From Methylotenera sp. (GTDB lineage: Bacteria; Pseudomonadota; Gammaproteobacteria; Burkholderiales; Methylophilaceae), in assembly GCA_023259635.1 (NCBI GenBank), contig JALRGX010000049.1, forward strand, positions 1-42,077: a DNA stretch of 42,077 nt. The letters are read 5' to 3'. Both the position numbers and the translations under genes were made by a program. A model generated the notes under the pieces. The model was not told the DNA's origin, ran no database searches, and saw only the letters and a list, made by a program, of their open reading frames with translations. How positions within the stretch are numbered: position 1 is the first letter of the stretch; every line of letters starts with the position of its first letter. This document shows positions 27,108 to 36,293 of the stretch, piece after piece.

Positions 27108-28502
27108 ATGTCGCAAACAATTAAAACCATATTGGCGGTGGATGATGAACCGCATATGCTGCGCTTGCTGGAAATCAGTTTACGCCAGGCTGGTTATAAA
27201 CCGCTGACTGCCAGTGATGGCCGTGAGGCGCTTAAAATCATCCGTACACAGCATGTAGATTGTGTCGTGACCGATTTGCATATGCCGCATATGAGCGGCC
27301 TGCAACTGCTCAAGGCAATTCGTGCCGGTGGGGGTGAAGACGGGCAAGATAAAAACAGGCAAAGTATGCTTGCAGACCCTGACTTGCCTGTGATCATAGT
27401 GACGGCGCAAGGTGAAGTGAAAACCGCTATCGACGCGATGAAAAGCGGTGCTTCCGACTATATCCTGCGCCCATTTGACCTTGAAGAACTGGAACTATCT
27501 ATCGCCCGCGCGCTGTCCTTTGCGCGGCTGGTGGTTGAAAACCAATACCTGCGTGAAGATAAAACGCCGGATGCAGGGCTGGTAGGCAACAGCCCAGTGA
27601 TGCAGCAACTTCAGGAATCTATCCGTCAGGTTGCCCCGGAAAAAGCCACTGTACTTATTGCGGGCGAGACCGGCACCGGCAAGGAATTAGTAGCGCGCGC
27701 CATCCATGCCGGTTCACCACGCAGTGATGGCCTGTTTGTGGCGGTCAATTGCGCGGCTATTCCACATGAAATGCTGGAATCAGAACTGTTCGGCCATGAA
27801 AAAGGTGCATTCACCGGCGCCATTAAAGAACGCATTGGTAAGTTCGAATTAGCCGATGGCGGCACACTGTTCCTGGATGAAGTCACCGAGATGCCAATGG
27901 CATTGCAGGCCAAGCTACTGCGCGCATTACAGGAAAATGTAATAGAACGGGTGGGCGGCAACCGCCCGCTGGCGGTAGATATCCGCGTAGTTGCCGCGAC
28001 CAACCGTGATCCGCGCGAGGCAATCAAGGATGGCAAACTGCGTGAAGACCTTTATTATCGCCTGAATGTATTCCGCATCGATTTGCCTGCGCTTAGGGAG
28101 CGTAAATCAGACATCCACAAACTGGCACAGCACTTTTTGGCCAAACGCCATGTTGATATCGCACAGGAGGCCATTGATGCCCTTACCAGCTATGACTGGC
28201 CTGGCAATGTGCGTGAACTGGAAAATGTGCTGGAACGGGCGGCAATTATCAGCGGCAACCAAACTATTTTGCCCAAGCACCTACCTGCGGAAATGGTGGG
28301 GCATGTGACAAAAACAATGCCGGAACCTCTGCCAGCCACCACCAATTCTCTTGCGCTGCCACCGGCTATTGAGGCGCTGGAGCGGCAGCTTATAACCGCT
28401 GCATTAGCCGAAACACAAGGCAATAAGAGCAAGGCCGCCAAACTACTGGAGATTAGCGAGCGCTCACTCTGGTACAAGCTTAGCCAATACCAGATATCCT
28501 AG
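27108..28502 (+). CDS. NtrC-family sigma-54-dependent response regulator
   Basis: 464 residues from ATG 27108 (MSQTIKTILAVDDEPHML); an earlier in-frame ATG at 27081 would add nine residues of non-family sequence. Receiver phospho-site Asp56 in CVVTDLHMP. The AAA+ domain has Walker A GETGTGKE, the GAFTGA loop that contacts sigma-54, Walker B GGTLFLDEV and the arginine-finger region REDLYYRLNVFRI. A C-terminal Fis-type helix-turn-helix is NKSKAAKLLEISERSLWYKL. The receiver carries an ~18-residue insertion (GGGEDGQDKNRQSMLADP) between helix 3 and strand 4. Targets are unknown; the divergent porin operon is the first candidate, though I see no clean -24/-12 promoter in the 58-bp spacer. Confidence 0.93.
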   Translation: MSQTIKTILAVDDEPHMLRLLEISLRQAGYKPLTASDGREALKIIRTQHVDCVVTDLHMPHMSGLQLLKAIRAGGGEDGQDKNRQSMLADPDLPVIIVTAQGEVKTAIDAMKSGASDYILRPFDLEELELSIARALSFARLVVENQYLREDKTPDAGLVGNSPVMQQLQESIRQVAPEKATVLIAGETGTGKELVARAIHAGSPRSDGLFVAVNCAAIPHEMLESELFGHEKGAFTGAIKERIGKFELADGGTLFLDEVTEMPMALQAKLLRALQENVIERVGGNRPLAVDIRVVAATNRDPREAIKDGKLREDLYYRLNVFRIDLPALRERKSDIHKLAQHFLAKRHVDIAQEAIDALTSYDWPGNVRELENVLERAAIISGNQTILPKHLPAEMVGHVTKTMPEPLPATTNSLALPPAIEALERQLITAALAETQGNKSKAAKLLEISERSLWYKLSQYQIS

Positions 28503-28542
28503 ATTGTTTTCTGTACTGCAAGCAAAGTTTATGTGGAAATCT

Positions 28543-28605
28543 AATTAACACTGTTAATTTAATACTTTACACACCAAGTTAACGGTGTTAAATTAACGAC
28601 GTTAA
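28543..28605. promoter_or_regulatory. Three TetR operator dyads (TTAAC-N3-GTTAA)
   Basis: Three copies of the same 13-bp palindrome precede the TetR gene: 28545-28557 (TTAACACTGTTAA, extending to 17 bp), 28579-28591 (TTAACGGTGTTAA) and 28593-28605 (TTAACGACGTTAA). The last two have centres 14 bp apart, the first 34 bp further up. This is the expected layout for cooperative autorepression by the TetR protein and co-control of the efflux genes downstream. Confidence 0.85.
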
Positions 28606-28622
28606 CTAATATAGTTACTACA

Positions 28623-29270
28623 ATGCCACCTAGAATAAAATCAGAACAGGATCGTGAAAAATTACGTGCCAGCATACTTGATGCGGCACGTACTCTCTTT
28701 GCAGAGCGTGGCATTGACGCGGTTTCCATGCGTGAAATCGCCAAAAAAATCAATTACTCGGCTACCACTTTGTATCATCACTTCGCCGATAAAGAGGCAT
28801 TGCTGCAGGCTGTGTGCGACGAAGATTTTCTAAAACTGGCTAACGGTATGCATCAGGTAATGCTGTTACCGGATCTGGTAGCACGCATTCAGGCCTTAGG
28901 CAAAGGTTATGCGATGTTTGCCCTGCAGCATCCCAACCACTACCGCCTGATGTTCATGACACCACGCGCACCCTGCAATCCCGATATCACCAGAATCCAG
29001 CAAGGTAATACTGAGCAGGATGCCTACGCGCAACTCAAGCTGGTAGTACGTGACGCATTTGAAGCAGGCCTGTTCAGGCCGGAACTTTCAGATTCTGAAT
29101 TAATCGCCCAGACTATATGGGCAGGCATACATGGCGTGTGCTCATTACAGATTGCCTTGGGACAAGAAGGCTGGATTCAATGGGTGGACATCGAAGCACG
29201 CCTGCAATTGATGCAGAGCGCGATGTTGCAAGGCATATTAAGGCACCCGGCGACAGCTAACAATATATAA
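28623..29270 (+). CDS. TetR family transcriptional regulator
   Basis: 215 residues. The N-terminal helix-turn-helix is canonical (ASILDAARTLFAERGIDAVS, MREIAKKINYSATTLYHHFA, DKEALLQAV); the C-terminal ligand domain has the common PNHYRLMFMTP and IWAGIHGVCSLQIA helices (TetR_C_33/AcrR-type). It most likely represses itself and the RND pump operon starting 22 bp after its stop, releasing DNA when a toxic ligand binds. Ligand unknown. The operator dyads end 17 bp before its start codon. Confidence 0.93.
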   Translation: MPPRIKSEQDREKLRASILDAARTLFAERGIDAVSMREIAKKINYSATTLYHHFADKEALLQAVCDEDFLKLANGMHQVMLLPDLVARIQALGKGYAMFALQHPNHYRLMFMTPRAPCNPDITRIQQGNTEQDAYAQLKLVVRDAFEAGLFRPELSDSELIAQTIWAGIHGVCSLQIALGQEGWIQWVDIEARLQLMQSAMLQGILRHPATANNI

Positions 29271-29291
29271 ATACGATATGGTTAATGCACA

Positions 29292-30368
29292 ATGAACATC
29301 AAATTATTGTTACCTGTACTTTTGGTTTTGATCGCAGGATGCAGCAAACCCGCTGAACCATCAACCCCGCCACGCCCTACACTGACCATGGTGGCCGGCA
29401 AGACACCTGCTTCAAACTCCATGGTGTTAATAGGTGAAGTGCGCCCGCGCTATGAAGTAAGTCAGGGCTTTAGAATTGGCGGCAAAATCATTGAGCGCAA
29501 GGTAGATGTTGGTACGCCGGTAAAAAAAGGCCAGCTAATTGCACGGCTGGATGCTGCCGATTTCAATCTAAGTGCCACAGCGGCCATGGCAGATGTGCGT
29601 GCCGAAGAAGCCAGGCATGCCTTGGCAGTAGCAGAACTTAAGCGCCAGCGTCAGCTATATGCCAAAAATTTCATTTCAGCTTCGGCACTTGATATCCGCG
29701 AGGCAGAGCTTAAAACATCAAGCGCCAGACTGGCACAGGTAAAAGCACAGGCAAATGTTTCCACCAATCAGGCTCAATACACAAACCTCACCGCAGATCG
29801 CGATGGCGTCGTGACCATGATACGCGCTGAACCCGGACAAGTAGTGCAGGCAAGTGAAACAATAGTGCAGATTGCCGACCTGAAAGAGACCGAAGTGCTG
29901 GTCGCTGTGCCTGAATCACATATGGCCGAGGTTAAAGCAGGAATGCCAGCCGTCATAAAAATGTGGGTACGCCCAGATAAAGCCTACACAGGCCGTGTGC
30001 GTGAAATCGCGCCGTCCGCAGATTCGGGCACTCGCACGTTCAACGTAAGGGTGAGCGTGACCGATGCCGATGATGAGATAAAACCAGGCATGACTGCGGG
30101 AGTAAAATTCAGTCAGCAGAGTTTACAGGAGGCCTCGCAGTTGATAATACCGTTAGCCGCGCTGACTGAGAAAAACGGTAAAAAGCTGGTGTGGGTAATT
30201 GATACGGAAAATAAAGCCCAACCACGCGAGGTGGACGCGGGCGAGTTTTCAGAACACGGCGTACAAATTACCAGCGGCTTGCAGGCGGGTGAAATAATCG
30301 CCATTGCCGGCATACATACGCTGGTAAAAGGTCAATTGGTCAAGCCAGTTACAGAAACAGCGCCATGA
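29292..30368 (+). CDS. RND efflux periplasmic adaptor lipoprotein (MFP)
   Basis: 358 residues. Lipobox LIAGC with Cys17 makes it an inner-membrane-anchored lipoprotein. The barrel-sandwich/lipoyl halves are GGKIIERKVDVGTPVKKGQL and ANLTADRDGVVTMIRAEPGQ-like (YTNLTADRDGVV, EPGQVVQASETIVQIADL); an alpha-hairpin spans ~95-155, and the beta-barrel and membrane-proximal domains follow (VWVIDTENKAQPREV). It links the RND pump to an outer-membrane channel, plausibly the TolC encoded 4 kb downstream. It overlaps the pump gene by 4 bp. Confidence 0.93.
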   Translation: MNIKLLLPVLLVLIAGCSKPAEPSTPPRPTLTMVAGKTPASNSMVLIGEVRPRYEVSQGFRIGGKIIERKVDVGTPVKKGQLIARLDAADFNLSATAAMADVRAEEARHALAVAELKRQRQLYAKNFISASALDIREAELKTSSARLAQVKAQANVSTNQAQYTNLTADRDGVVTMIRAEPGQVVQASETIVQIADLKETEVLVAVPESHMAEVKAGMPAVIKMWVRPDKAYTGRVREIAPSADSGTRTFNVRVSVTDADDEIKPGMTAGVKFSQQSLQEASQLIIPLAALTEKNGKKLVWVIDTENKAQPREVDAGEFSEHGVQITSGLQAGEIIAIAGIHTLVKGQLVKPVTETAP

Positions 30369-33300
30369 CTGAACGATTCGATATCACCAATCATAAAAAC
30401 CCTGCGCCGCTGAACAACACTGCCAGCAGCCGTTTTAATTTATCGAATTGGTCATTAAAGCATCAGGCACTGGTACTGTATTTCATGCTGGTGCTGGTAT
30501 TCGCTGGCGGAATCTCCTACACCAAACTGGGGCAGTCTGAAGACCCACCCTTCACATTCAAGGTCATGCTGGTACGAACGACATGGCCGGGCGCAAGTGC
30601 AGCAGAAGTCGAACAGCAGGTTACCGACAAACTGGAAAAGAAAATTCAGGAAGTGCCGCATCTGGATTATTCCAGCAGCTATTCGCGCCCGGGTGAATCC
30701 ATGATTTTTATCGTGGCTAAAGATGATACATTTTCTAAAGACATTCCGGATGTCTGGTATCAGGTACGCAAAAAAGTCGGCGATATTCGCCACACACTGC
30801 CACAAGGCATTGAAAGCCTGACGTTTAATGACGAGTTCAGCGATGTATACGGCAGCATGTTTGCGCTTACCGGAGATGGGTTTGATAATGCGGCACTTAA
30901 AAAACAGGCGGAACTGATCCGTTCAGAGCTGCTTAAAGTCAAAGATGTAGCCAAAGTTGAATTCTTTGGCGAGCAAAAACAGCGCATATTTATTGAAATC
31001 TCCAACGCAAAACTCGCCACCCTCGGCATTAACCCGAACACGCTAATCAATTTACTACAAACGCAGAATGCCGTAGTAAAAAGCGGTGCCTATGATTCAA
31101 GCGCAGAGCATGTCCGCATTGCCGTATCAGGCCGTTATGACACACTGGAAGATTTGCGCAACATCCGTCTGCGGGCAAATCAGCAGGATTTTCGCTTAAG
31201 CGATGTTGCGCATGTATATCGGGGTTACGAAGACCCGCCGCGCAGCACTGTCAGGTTTCGATCCAAGCCAGCTTTGCTGCTTGGCGTTAGCATGAAAGAC
31301 GGCGGTGATGTGATTGAACTGGGACATGCGCTGGATAAAACTGTCGACCGTATCAGGCAGCAGCTTCTGGTTGGGCTGGAGTTGTATACGGTAACTTCAC
31401 AGCCAAAAATCGTGGCAAATTCTGTAAATGACTTTGTTCGTTCACTGATAGAAGCACTGGTGATCGTGCTCGGTGTAAGCCTGATCTCACTGGGATGGCG
31501 CAGTGGCATTGTGGTAGCCATTACGATCCCGGTAGTACTTGCAGCCACATTTCTGATGATGCATTTACTGGATATCGGCCTGCATAAAATATCGCTAGGC
31601 GCATTGATTCTAGCATTGGGCCTGTTGGTGGATGATGCGATTATCGCGGTAGAAATGATGGCCTCAAAAATGGAACAGGGCTGGGACAGGGTCAAGGCCG
31701 CCTCATTTGCCTATACTTCAACAGCCATGCCGATGCTGACCGGCACATTGGTAACGGTTGCCGGTTTTCTGCCTATCGCAACGGCAGTTTCATCCACAGG
31801 TGAGTATACCCGCTCTATATTCCAGGTATCCGCCATTGCACTGGTGATTTCGTGGTTTGCAGCAGTAATATTTGTACCCTACCTGGGCTACCATCTGCTG
31901 CCTGATTACCTAAGTGCACCTATCAACAAACCCTCAAAACTCAAAGCCTGGTTATATACACGTATAAGCACAAGGCGTGGGCAGCAGCTAACCAATGAAA
32001 CCATTGACTCGCACCATCATCACGACATTTATAACACGGCGTTTTATCGTGCATTCCGTGCACTGGTAACTAATTGTGTGCGTTACCGCAAAACAGTTAT
32101 TGCTGTGACATTAGCGATATTTATGTTGTCGATTGCAGGGTTTAGTAAAGTTCAGCAGCAATTCTTTCCTGACTCGACCCGGCTGGAGTTAATCGTAGAC
32201 CTGCGTATGACAGAAGGCGCATCTTATGCAGCAACCAATGCCGAAGCAAAAAAACTGGAGCACTGGTTAGAAAAATGGAACGAAAAACATAAAGGCATAG
32301 AGAATTATGTAGCCTATATCGGCACCGGTGGTCCGCGCTTTTACCTGCCGCTGGATATCCAGCTGGCGCACCGCGGTTTTGGCCAGTTTGTAATCCTGAG
32401 CAAAACGCTCAAGGCACGCGAAGCATTGCGTAATGACTTGCTTGCTTTGTTTGCGACTGATTTCCCTGCGTTACGGGCATCGGTGCTGCGTCTAGAAAAT
32501 GGCCCACCGGTTGGCTTCCCGGTACAGTTCAGGGTGTCTGGCACCAATATTCCGCAGATCCGCGAAATCTCGCACCAGATTGCCGACATCATGCGTGCCA
32601 ATAAAAACCTTGTGAATGTACAACTGGGATGGGAAGAACCAAGCAAAGTCATCCACGTTACAGTGGACCAGGCTAAAGCACGCATGCTGGGAATTAGTTC
32701 TGTTGATGTGGCCAACATCATCGGCGGAGCCATGAACGAGCTTTATATCACCGAATTCAGGGAGGGCAACGAGCGCATAGACCTGGTGACACGCGGCACG
32801 GAAATGGAGCGCGCCCATCTGTCACACCTGCCCGACCTGACCATGACGACATCATCAGGTGCCAGTGTGCCGATATCGCAGTTTGCAACGATCAGTTCAG
32901 ATTTTGAAGAAGGGGTAATCTGGCGCCGTAACCGCGAACCATCAATTACCGTGCGTGCGAACCTGCAGGGCCATCTGCAGGCACCTGTGGTTTCAAACCA
33001 GATTGAAGAGAAACTTGCTGATATAAAAGCGAACTTGCCATTAGGCGTTACGCTGGAAACCGGCGGAGCCGTCGAGGAATCTGCCAAAGGGGGCGCTTCC
33101 GTCGCGGCAGGTGTACCTTTATTTTTAATCGCCGTGCTGACGATACTCATGATACAGCTGCAAAGTTTTTCACGCGTGTTTTTAGTGCTGTTAACAGCAC
33201 CTTTGGGGCTGATCGGCGTCACAATCGCATTACTGCTATTTGATAAACCTTTTGGTTTTGTTGCCATGCTCGGTTCCATCGCACTCTCAGGCATGATTAT

Positions 33301-33580
33301 GCGCAACTCGGTAATACTGGTAGACCAGATTGACCAGGATAAAGCATCCGGGCTGCCGGAATGGCAGGCGGTCATCGAATCTACGATCCGCCGCTTCAGG
33401 CCGATTGTACTGACTGCAGCAGCGGCGATACTGGCCATGGTGCCGCTGACAAGAAGCGTTTTTTTTGGGCCGATGGCGGTGGCGATCATGGGGGGGCTGG
33501 CCGTTGCAACCCTGTTAACGGTATTATTTCTGCCGGCACTGTATGCGGCCTGGTTTAGAGTGAGAATGCCTGCTAACTAA
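30365..33580 (+). CDS. RND family efflux transporter permease
   Basis: 1071 residues with 12 membrane spans in the two-fold RND arrangement. Recognisable parts: TKLGQSEDPPFTFKVMLVRT, WPGASAAEVEQQVTDKLEKK, the TM4 proton-relay region GLLVDDAIIAVEMM with paired Asp, and the TM10-12 region APLGLIGVTIALLLF, GMIMRNSVILVDQI, RRFRPIVLTAAAAILAMVPL. The single charged GLLVDDA rather than the HME-type signature favours a proton-driven organic-substrate pump. Slightly longer than usual because of the cytoplasmic loop between TM6 and TM7, which contains an unusual DSHHHHD cluster (around base 32010). The substrate is not predictable. Confidence 0.94.
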   Translation: MTERFDITNHKNPAPLNNTASSRFNLSNWSLKHQALVLYFMLVLVFAGGISYTKLGQSEDPPFTFKVMLVRTTWPGASAAEVEQQVTDKLEKKIQEVPHLDYSSSYSRPGESMIFIVAKDDTFSKDIPDVWYQVRKKVGDIRHTLPQGIESLTFNDEFSDVYGSMFALTGDGFDNAALKKQAELIRSELLKVKDVAKVEFFGEQKQRIFIEISNAKLATLGINPNTLINLLQTQNAVVKSGAYDSSAEHVRIAVSGRYDTLEDLRNIRLRANQQDFRLSDVAHVYRGYEDPPRSTVRFRSKPALLLGVSMKDGGDVIELGHALDKTVDRIRQQLLVGLELYTVTSQPKIVANSVNDFVRSLIEALVIVLGVSLISLGWRSGIVVAITIPVVLAATFLMMHLLDIGLHKISLGALILALGLLVDDAIIAVEMMASKMEQGWDRVKAASFAYTSTAMPMLTGTLVTVAGFLPIATAVSSTGEYTRSIFQVSAIALVISWFAAVIFVPYLGYHLLPDYLSAPINKPSKLKAWLYTRISTRRGQQLTNETIDSHHHHDIYNTAFYRAFRALVTNCVRYRKTVIAVTLAIFMLSIAGFSKVQQQFFPDSTRLELIVDLRMTEGASYAATNAEAKKLEHWLEKWNEKHKGIENYVAYIGTGGPRFYLPLDIQLAHRGFGQFVILSKTLKAREALRNDLLALFATDFPALRASVLRLENGPPVGFPVQFRVSGTNIPQIREISHQIADIMRANKNLVNVQLGWEEPSKVIHVTVDQAKARMLGISSVDVANIIGGAMNELYITEFREGNERIDLVTRGTEMERAHLSHLPDLTMTTSSGASVPISQFATISSDFEEGVIWRRNREPSITVRANLQGHLQAPVVSNQIEEKLADIKANLPLGVTLETGGAVEESAKGGASVAAGVPLFLIAVLTILMIQLQSFSRVFLVLLTAPLGLIGVTIALLLFDKPFGFVAMLGSIALSGMIMRNSVILVDQIDQDKASGLPEWQAVIESTIRRFRPIVLTAAAAILAMVPLTRSVFFGPMAVAIMGGLAVATLLTVLFLPALYAAWFRVRMPAN

Positions 33581-33604
33581 CGCGACCGTCGCAGGCACTT
33601 GCGC

Positions 33605-33610
33605 TATAAT
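33605..33610 (+). promoter_or_regulatory. Consensus -10 box ahead of the pcm-like gene
   Basis: A perfect TATAAT at 33605-33610 lies 31 bp before the ATG at 33642, but the -35 region is poor. A small dyad GCGAC-C-GTCGC (33582-33592) stands just upstream, at the -25 to -35 position. The pcm-tolC group therefore probably has its own start site, independent of the efflux operon. Confidence 0.5.
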
Positions 33611-33641
33611 TAGCAAAAGTAGATTATTGAAGAGCATAGAA

Positions 33642-34319
33642 ATGACACAAACCGCAATAAATATGGATAACAACGAAATAGCCAGATTTAATATGATTGA
33701 ACAGCAAATTCGCACTTGGGAAGTGCTGGATCCAGTCGTATTGGCTGTATTGGACAAAGTGCCACGCGAAAATTTTGTAGCAGAATCACAAAAGGGTCTG
33801 GCATTTGCCGATATTGAGCTGCCACTGGGCCATGGCCAAACCATGCTGGCACCAAAAGTCGAAGGGCGTATTCTGCAGGCTGTTGGCGTTAAAAAAACTG
33901 ACAAAGTTTTGCTGGTAGGTACTGGCAGCGGTTATTTGACTGCATTATTGGCAACACTGGCAGAGCATGTGCATGCAGTTGAGATTTACCCTGAATTATC
34001 AGATGTAGCCAAGAGCCGCCTGGAAAAACAGAATATCCGCAATGTAACCCTGCATGTCGCTGATGGCGCAAACGGTTTTGCAGCAGAGGCGCCTTACGAT
34101 GTGATCGTCTTTACCGGCTCATTGCCATTGCGTCCAACTGCAGCTGAAAAAATGCTCAATGTTGGTGGTCGTTTGTTTGCTGTGATTGGTGAAGACCCGA
34201 TTATGGAAGCGACACTCACGCAGCGTATCAGTGAAGACGCATTCCGCCATGAAGCAATTTTTGAAACCATCCTGCCACAGCTGATCAATGCACCGCAGGC
34301 TGAAAAATTTGAGTTCTAG
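33642..34319 (+). CDS. Protein-L-isoaspartate O-methyltransferase family protein
   Basis: 225 residues from ATG 33642; the frame can be read from a TTG at 33627 but this ATG has GAG 7 bases upstream. Pcm-type features: NMIEQQIRTWEVLDPVVL, VPRENFV, DIELPLGHGQTMLAPKVEGR and the SAM motif LLVGTGSGYLTALLA. It would methylate isoaspartyl residues in damaged proteins for repair. The motif IELPLGHGQTM replaces the usual ALPIGxGQTIS, as in the pcm-like genes that precede tolC in beta- and gammaproteobacteria. Seven bp separate it from tolC. Confidence 0.88.
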   Translation: MTQTAINMDNNEIARFNMIEQQIRTWEVLDPVVLAVLDKVPRENFVAESQKGLAFADIELPLGHGQTMLAPKVEGRILQAVGVKKTDKVLLVGTGSGYLTALLATLAEHVHAVEIYPELSDVAKSRLEKQNIRNVTLHVADGANGFAAEAPYDVIVFTGSLPLRPTAAEKMLNVGGRLFAVIGEDPIMEATLTQRISEDAFRHEAIFETILPQLINAPQAEKFEF

Positions 34320-34326
34320 TTAACCT

Positions 34327-35679
34327 ATGCTTAAACATCTGGCTGCATGTATCACGTTAACTTTAGCGCTTGCCACACACGCGCAGGCAGATGAAAAAGC
34401 GTATTCATTAATTGACATCTACCGGCAAGCACTGTCCCACGACCCACAGCTTGCCTCAGCATTAAGCGCCAACAAAGCTGCCCAGGAAATCATCGAACAA
34501 GGCAAGGCACTGTATCGGCCAACTGTTAACTTCAATGCTGACGCTAACAGACTTTCTACTGATATCCGCTACATCGGCCGGGACCTGCCATCAGGAACAT
34601 CCCAATTTGAAACCTATAAATACGGCGTCGATTTACGGCAGCCAATCTACAGGAAACAAAACCTGGTGCAGATGGAGCAATCCAAAACACAAGTAAGCCA
34701 GGCCGACAAGCAGTTAAACCTTAGCCAGCAGGAGTTGATCCTGCGTGTCACCCAGGCTTACTTTGATGTACTGATTGCCCAAGACAAAATTGACTTGATC
34801 GGCGCGCAAAAACTAGCGATTTTAAGCCAGCTTGAGCAGGCAAAAGCCAATTTTGAAGTAGGCACCGCTACGATTACCGATGTGAATGAATCACAGGCAC
34901 GGTTTGACCTGGTGCAGGCGCAGGAAATCGCTGATATCAATGCACTGCAGATTGCCAAACGCGCACTGCAGTCACTTACCGGCACAATGCCGCAGAAACT
35001 GGCAACGGTAAAGACCGATATTAAAACCAATCAGCTGCAACAATCCATGGATAAGTGGCTTGAAGTTGCGGCGCTGAATAATCTTAATATCCAGATACAG
35101 CAGGACTCCGCCAAGCTGGCCGAGCAGGAGGTTGAGCGCCTGAATGCCGAGCATTTGCCTACATTGGATGCGGTAGCGAGCTACACTGACAGCTATGCCA
35201 ATGGCAGCCCTTCTGTTTTTGGTGCGGGCAATGAGCTCAAGACCAGCGTAATAGGCTTGCAGCTTCAAATTCCTATATACCATGGTGGCGCTATCAGCTC
35301 ACGTGTAAGGCAGGCAGTATTAAATCAACAGAAAGCACTGGATGATGTAGAAATTGCGCGCAGCAATACCGAACTGGAAACGCAGCGCGCATACCTGAAC
35401 TTAAATTCCAGCATTGCGCAGGTAAAAGCTTATGAGCAGGCACTTGTTTCCAGCCAGTCACAGGTAGACTCAACCAAGCTGGGCTATGAGGTAGGTGTAC
35501 GTACCAGTGTTGATGTATTGAATGCCGAGCAGCAGTATTTCTCTGCCAAACGTGATCTATTGCAGTCGCGCTACAATTATCTTGTGAGTATTATCCGTCT
35601 TAAAGCCAGTAGCGGCGTGGTAGCCGAAGCCGACCTGGCAGACATTAATCAGCAGTTGGTACTTGCTGGCGGCCAATAA
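34327..35679 (+). CDS. tolC: TolC family outer-membrane channel protein
   Basis: 450 residues. Signal peptide with cleavage after ATHAQA (residue 21). Two OEP repeats form the trimeric channel-tunnel: YSLIDIYRQALSHDPQLASA opens the first, NLNIQIQQDSAKLAEQEVER the second; the helix ends LKTSVIGLQLQIPIYHGGAI and the equatorial GYEVGVRTSVDVLNAEQQYF are typical of TolC. It provides the outer-membrane exit for type I secretion and RND pumps and could serve the adjacent efflux system. The sequence lacks a long C-terminal extension. Confidence 0.94.
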   Translation: MLKHLAACITLTLALATHAQADEKAYSLIDIYRQALSHDPQLASALSANKAAQEIIEQGKALYRPTVNFNADANRLSTDIRYIGRDLPSGTSQFETYKYGVDLRQPIYRKQNLVQMEQSKTQVSQADKQLNLSQQELILRVTQAYFDVLIAQDKIDLIGAQKLAILSQLEQAKANFEVGTATITDVNESQARFDLVQAQEIADINALQIAKRALQSLTGTMPQKLATVKTDIKTNQLQQSMDKWLEVAALNNLNIQIQQDSAKLAEQEVERLNAEHLPTLDAVASYTDSYANGSPSVFGAGNELKTSVIGLQLQIPIYHGGAISSRVRQAVLNQQKALDDVEIARSNTELETQRAYLNLNSSIAQVKAYEQALVSSQSQVDSTKLGYEVGVRTSVDVLNAEQQYFSAKRDLLQSRYNYLVSIIRLKASSGVVAEADLADINQQLVLAGGQ

Positions 35680-35694
35680 ACGGAAAGTGCCCAT

Positions 35695-36252
35695 ATGACT
35701 GTCCCTTTGAAAGCAGACGTAACACTAAGCCAGTTCATTATCATCGACGTACAAAGCCGGCTGGCAACGGTAATGCCCACCGATGCAATGCAGACTGTTA
35801 TCAAAAATTGCGGCATCCTTGCCCAAGCCGCTAACCTGCTTAATGTACCAATAATCGTTACCGAGCAGTATCCAAAGGGCCTGGGACACACCGAGCCTGA
35901 ATTATCCGCTTTAATCCCCAATATCCATCCTGTAGAGAAAACTGTGTTCTCTTGCGTAGCGGAGCCCAAGTTTAATCGCCAGCTTACGCGTGATCATTCG
36001 CAGATTATTCTTGCCGGCATGGAGTCGCATATCTGTATCGTGCAGACCGCATTAGATCTTATTGCAACAGGTAAACAGGTATTTGTCGTTGAAGATGCCG
36101 TGATCTCGCGCAATCCTGCCAACAAGGCAAATGCCTTAGCCAGAATGCGTGCCGCGGGCTGCATCATTACCAATACTGAGTCAGTGGCATTTGAATGGCT
36201 GGGGGCAGCAACAGGCGATGCATTCAAGACGATCAGCAAGCTTATCCGCTAA
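35695..36252 (+). CDS. Isochorismatase-family cysteine hydrolase (YcaC-like)
   Basis: 185 residues, cytoplasmic. The catalytic triad of the family is visible: Asp18 (IIIDVQSRL), Lys82 (PVEKTVFSC) and Cys114 (GMESHICIVQTALDL), the last after the cis-peptide segment LAGME. TEQYPKGLGHTEPEL and VVEDAVISR are also typical of the YcaC/nicotinamidase-like branch. Substrate unknown; amides or imides are usual. It follows tolC by 15 bp in the same direction. Confidence 0.92.
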   Translation: MTVPLKADVTLSQFIIIDVQSRLATVMPTDAMQTVIKNCGILAQAANLLNVPIIVTEQYPKGLGHTEPELSALIPNIHPVEKTVFSCVAEPKFNRQLTRDHSQIILAGMESHICIVQTALDLIATGKQVFVVEDAVISRNPANKANALARMRAAGCIITNTESVAFEWLGAATGDAFKTISKLIR

Positions 36253-36293
36253 GGTTTACTGCATTTATAGAAGTGCTTTATAGGGGCATGGCA

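Noticed and set aside
32743-33489. 248-codon minus-strand frame inside the RND pump gene
   Set aside because: Antisense to a strongly conserved transporter; Ser/Thr/Ile-rich product without motifs or ribosome site.
33627-33641. TTG start of the pcm-like gene
   Set aside because: The ATG at 33642 has GAG at proper spacing; the TTG lies inside its ribosome-binding region.
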